Made by a program: the position numbers and the translations under genes | NCBI GenBank assembly: GCA_030603485.1 | Contig: JAUVXS010000034.1 | Coordinates: 1 to 13,324, forward strand | Direction: 5' to 3' | DNA length: 13,324 nt | Origin: Dehalococcoidia bacterium | Lineage (GTDB): Bacteria > Chloroflexota > Dehalococcoidia > GIF9 > AB-539-J10 | The notes under the pieces: generated by a model | Databases searched by the model: none | What the model was told of the DNA's origin: nothing | What the model saw: the letters and a program-made list of their open reading frames with translations, nothing else | In this document: one piece after another, positions 11,843 to 13,324 of the stretch | How the letters are laid out: every line of letters starts with the position of its first letter | How positions within the stretch are numbered: position 1 is the stretch's first letter

Positions 11843-13324
11843 ATGTCCTTCACAAAAACCGGCAATTTGCTTGCCGCCCTGGCCAAGATATCCCACCTGT
11901 TAGCTATACAGCAAAAGCAAGGCTATATCGTTGGTGGCTTTGTCCGTGATTGGCTTTTGGAAAGAAAAACCAACGATATAGATATTGCTGTAAGCGGCGA
12001 CGCCGTAACCATAGCTCAGGAAGTAGCCGGAGATATAGGAGGCAAATTTGTGCTCCTCGATGATGTCAACAACATAGCTAGAGTAGTGGTGATTGAAGAT
12101 GAGCAGCCAGGAGGGACTTCACAGAACCAGGAATTTCGTGGTGCAGAATGGCATTTTGATTTCTCCCCTTTTACAGGAGACATTGAATCTGATCTTGCCC
12201 GCCGCGATTTTACCATCAATGCCATGGCTCTGGAACTCAGCCAATTTGTCACTGCTAGCTCAGCCCCCGATAAGAGTCCCCGAAAATCGGTAAGTTCATT
12301 GACTGAAAAACGATCCCCCCTGAAGCTTATCGACCCCTTTTCCGGCAAGGATGATCTAAGGGATAAAATAGTGCGGGGGGTAAGCGAGCAAATATTTGAA
12401 GCCGATGCCGCAAGACTCTTGCGGGCGGCAAGGTTGGCAGCCGAGCTTGACTTCACCATAGAGCCAAATACAGAATCCTTAATTATCCACTATGCCCAGG
12501 CTATCACTGAAGTCCCGGGGGAGAGAATCAGAGAAGAGTTACTTCGTTTGCTCGCTCTGCCGCTTGTTACCTACTATCTGAGATACATAGATACACTTGG
12601 CTTGCTTCCAGCCCTAATCCCCGAGCTAGCAGATGGCAAGGGAGTAGAGCAACCAACAGTACACTTCTGGGATGTCTTCGAACACTCTTTACAGACCGTA
12701 GCCGCCATAGAATTCCTCATTAGAGAAAACGATTGGAAGTACGGCAACGACGACATGCTGTCTACGGCTCCCTGGTCTAACATGATAGATAGACACTTAT
12801 CCCAGGAGGTTTCCAGCGGAAGTGACCATAAAGCTCTACTCAAGTTAGCCGGGCTATTCCATGATATTGCAAAACCAATGACAAAGTCTATTGATGATAC
12901 AGGTAGAGCCAGGTTTTTAGGGCATACCAAACAAGGAGCAGCTATGACTGCGAATATTTTGGAACGGTTGCGATTTAGCAATCGAGAAATAAGACTGGTG
13001 GAAAGCCTTGTCTATCATCATCTCCGCCCAGTTCAGATGGCACATGAGGAATTTCCTACCCAACGGGCAATTTATCGCTACTTTCGGGATACCGGCGAGG
13101 TCAGCATCGATATTCTATTCTTGGCTTTAGCCGATTATCTGGCCAGCCGCGGTCCCCTGGCATCTATGGAGGAATGGAAAAAACATTGCCAATTAATAAA
13201 CTACATACTGGCAGAGCATGAAAAGCAGCAAGCCAAAATCTTGCCGGTGAAACTCATTGATGGCCATGATATAATGAACAACTTTGACTTAGCACCAGGA
13301 CCATTGATTGGCAAACTCCTCGCC
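11843..13324 (+). CDS. CCA tRNA nucleotidyltransferase / poly(A) polymerase family protein with HD domain (runs off window)
   Basis: The plus strand is open for 494 codons from ATG 11843 to the window edge. The N terminus is a class II nucleotidyltransferase head: YIVGGFVRDWLL (residues 28-39), the catalytic DID (D45, D47) in TNDIDIAVSG, and the nucleotide-selection motif ARRDFTINAMA (about 119-129). A neck follows (EADAARLLRAARLAAELDF). From about 330 an HD-type phosphohydrolase domain appears (GLFHDIAKP, H340-D341; further His in GHTKQGA and YHHLRP). The family adds or repairs the CCA end of tRNA; the HD domain is seen in bacterial CCA enzymes with phosphodiesterase/phosphatase activity. 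Unusual points are a Ser/Lys-rich linker (133-160) before LIDPFSG and a polar insert (about 298-330) before the HD motif. Without the C terminus, a CCA-adding, A-adding or polyadenylating role cannot be separated. Confidence 0.9.
   Translation, partial: MSFTKTGNLLAALAKISHLLAIQQKQGYIVGGFVRDWLLERKTNDIDIAVSGDAVTIAQEVAGDIGGKFVLLDDVNNIARVVVIEDEQPGGTSQNQEFRGAEWHFDFSPFTGDIESDLARRDFTINAMALELSQFVTASSAPDKSPRKSVSSLTEKRSPLKLIDPFSGKDDLRDKIVRGVSEQIFEADAARLLRAARLAAELDFTIEPNTESLIIHYAQAITEVPGERIREELLRLLALPLVTYYLRYIDTLGLLPALIPELADGKGVEQPTVHFWDVFEHSLQTVAAIEFLIRENDWKYGNDDMLSTAPWSNMIDRHLSQEVSSGSDHKALLKLAGLFHDIAKPMTKSIDDTGRARFLGHTKQGAAMTANILERLRFSNREIRLVESLVYHHLRPVQMAHEEFPTQRAIYRYFRDTGEVSIDILFLALADYLASRGPLASMEEWKKHCQLINYILAEHEKQQAKILPVKLIDGHDIMNNFDLAPGPLIGKLLA

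Noticed and set aside
12016..12981. Minus-strand frames of 147 and 135 residues inside the right-hand region
   Set aside because: They lie antisense to the CCA/PAP-family gene, which is continuous for 494 codons; their products are Ser/Leu-rich with no domain pattern, typical of shadows.

Overview
The window looks like chromosomal DNA of an uncultured anaerobic bacterium, most plausibly of the Chloroflexota class Dehalococcoidia. This is an inference from the Mfd and CCA-enzyme sequences, the use of TTG starts, a two-gene ADP-forming acyl-CoA synthetase, an orphan pyruvate-kinase C-domain protein and interspersed 'TCATTGCGAG / GATTGCTTCG' palindromic repeats. Base composition is moderate and no stretch stands out as foreign. 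Both ends cut through genes: mfd on the minus strand at the left, and a CCA-adding/poly(A) polymerase-type nucleotidyltransferase on the plus strand at the right. Each is open for its whole length.

Layout. 1-990: N-terminal 330 codons of Mfd (minus), carrying an in-frame palindromic repeat, with a short truncated ORF in its leader. 1242-1727: CxxCxxCC metal-binding protein (plus). 1879-2802: amidohydrolase of the ACMSD-like family (minus). 2927-3289: orphan ribbon-helix-helix protein and a tiny downstream ORF (minus). 3290-3720: about 430 bp without a convincing gene, holding a second palindromic repeat. 3721-5355: B12-binding radical SAM enzyme (plus). 5494-6855: GH1 beta-glucosidase (minus). 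6856-7297: leader with promoter, operator-like palindrome and a third, fragmentary repeat. 7298-7993: alpha/beta hydrolase (minus). 8047-8610, 8732-9394 and 9479-10894: pyruvate-kinase C-domain protein followed by the beta and alpha subunits of an ADP-forming acyl-CoA synthetase (plus). 10906-10962: leader-peptide-sized ORF with a hairpin. 10981-11778: SAM methyltransferase. 11843-13324: CCA/poly(A) polymerase family protein.

How the genes fit together. The clearest functional unit is 8047-10894. The synthetase couples acyl-CoA plus ADP and phosphate to acid plus CoA plus ATP, a substrate-level energy step typical of fermenters, and the PK-C-like protein beside it might sense a metabolite. 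The beta-glucosidase would release glucose from imported beta-glucosides in the cytoplasm. The rest are single-gene units of housekeeping (mfd, CCA enzyme) or unknown substrate (radical SAM, hydrolase, amidohydrolase, methyltransferase).

The most unusual observation is the roughly 34-codon repeat insertion inside mfd, which keeps the frame open. It resembles in principle the Rickettsia palindromic elements that sit inside protein genes. Two non-coding relatives of the same element lie elsewhere in the window.
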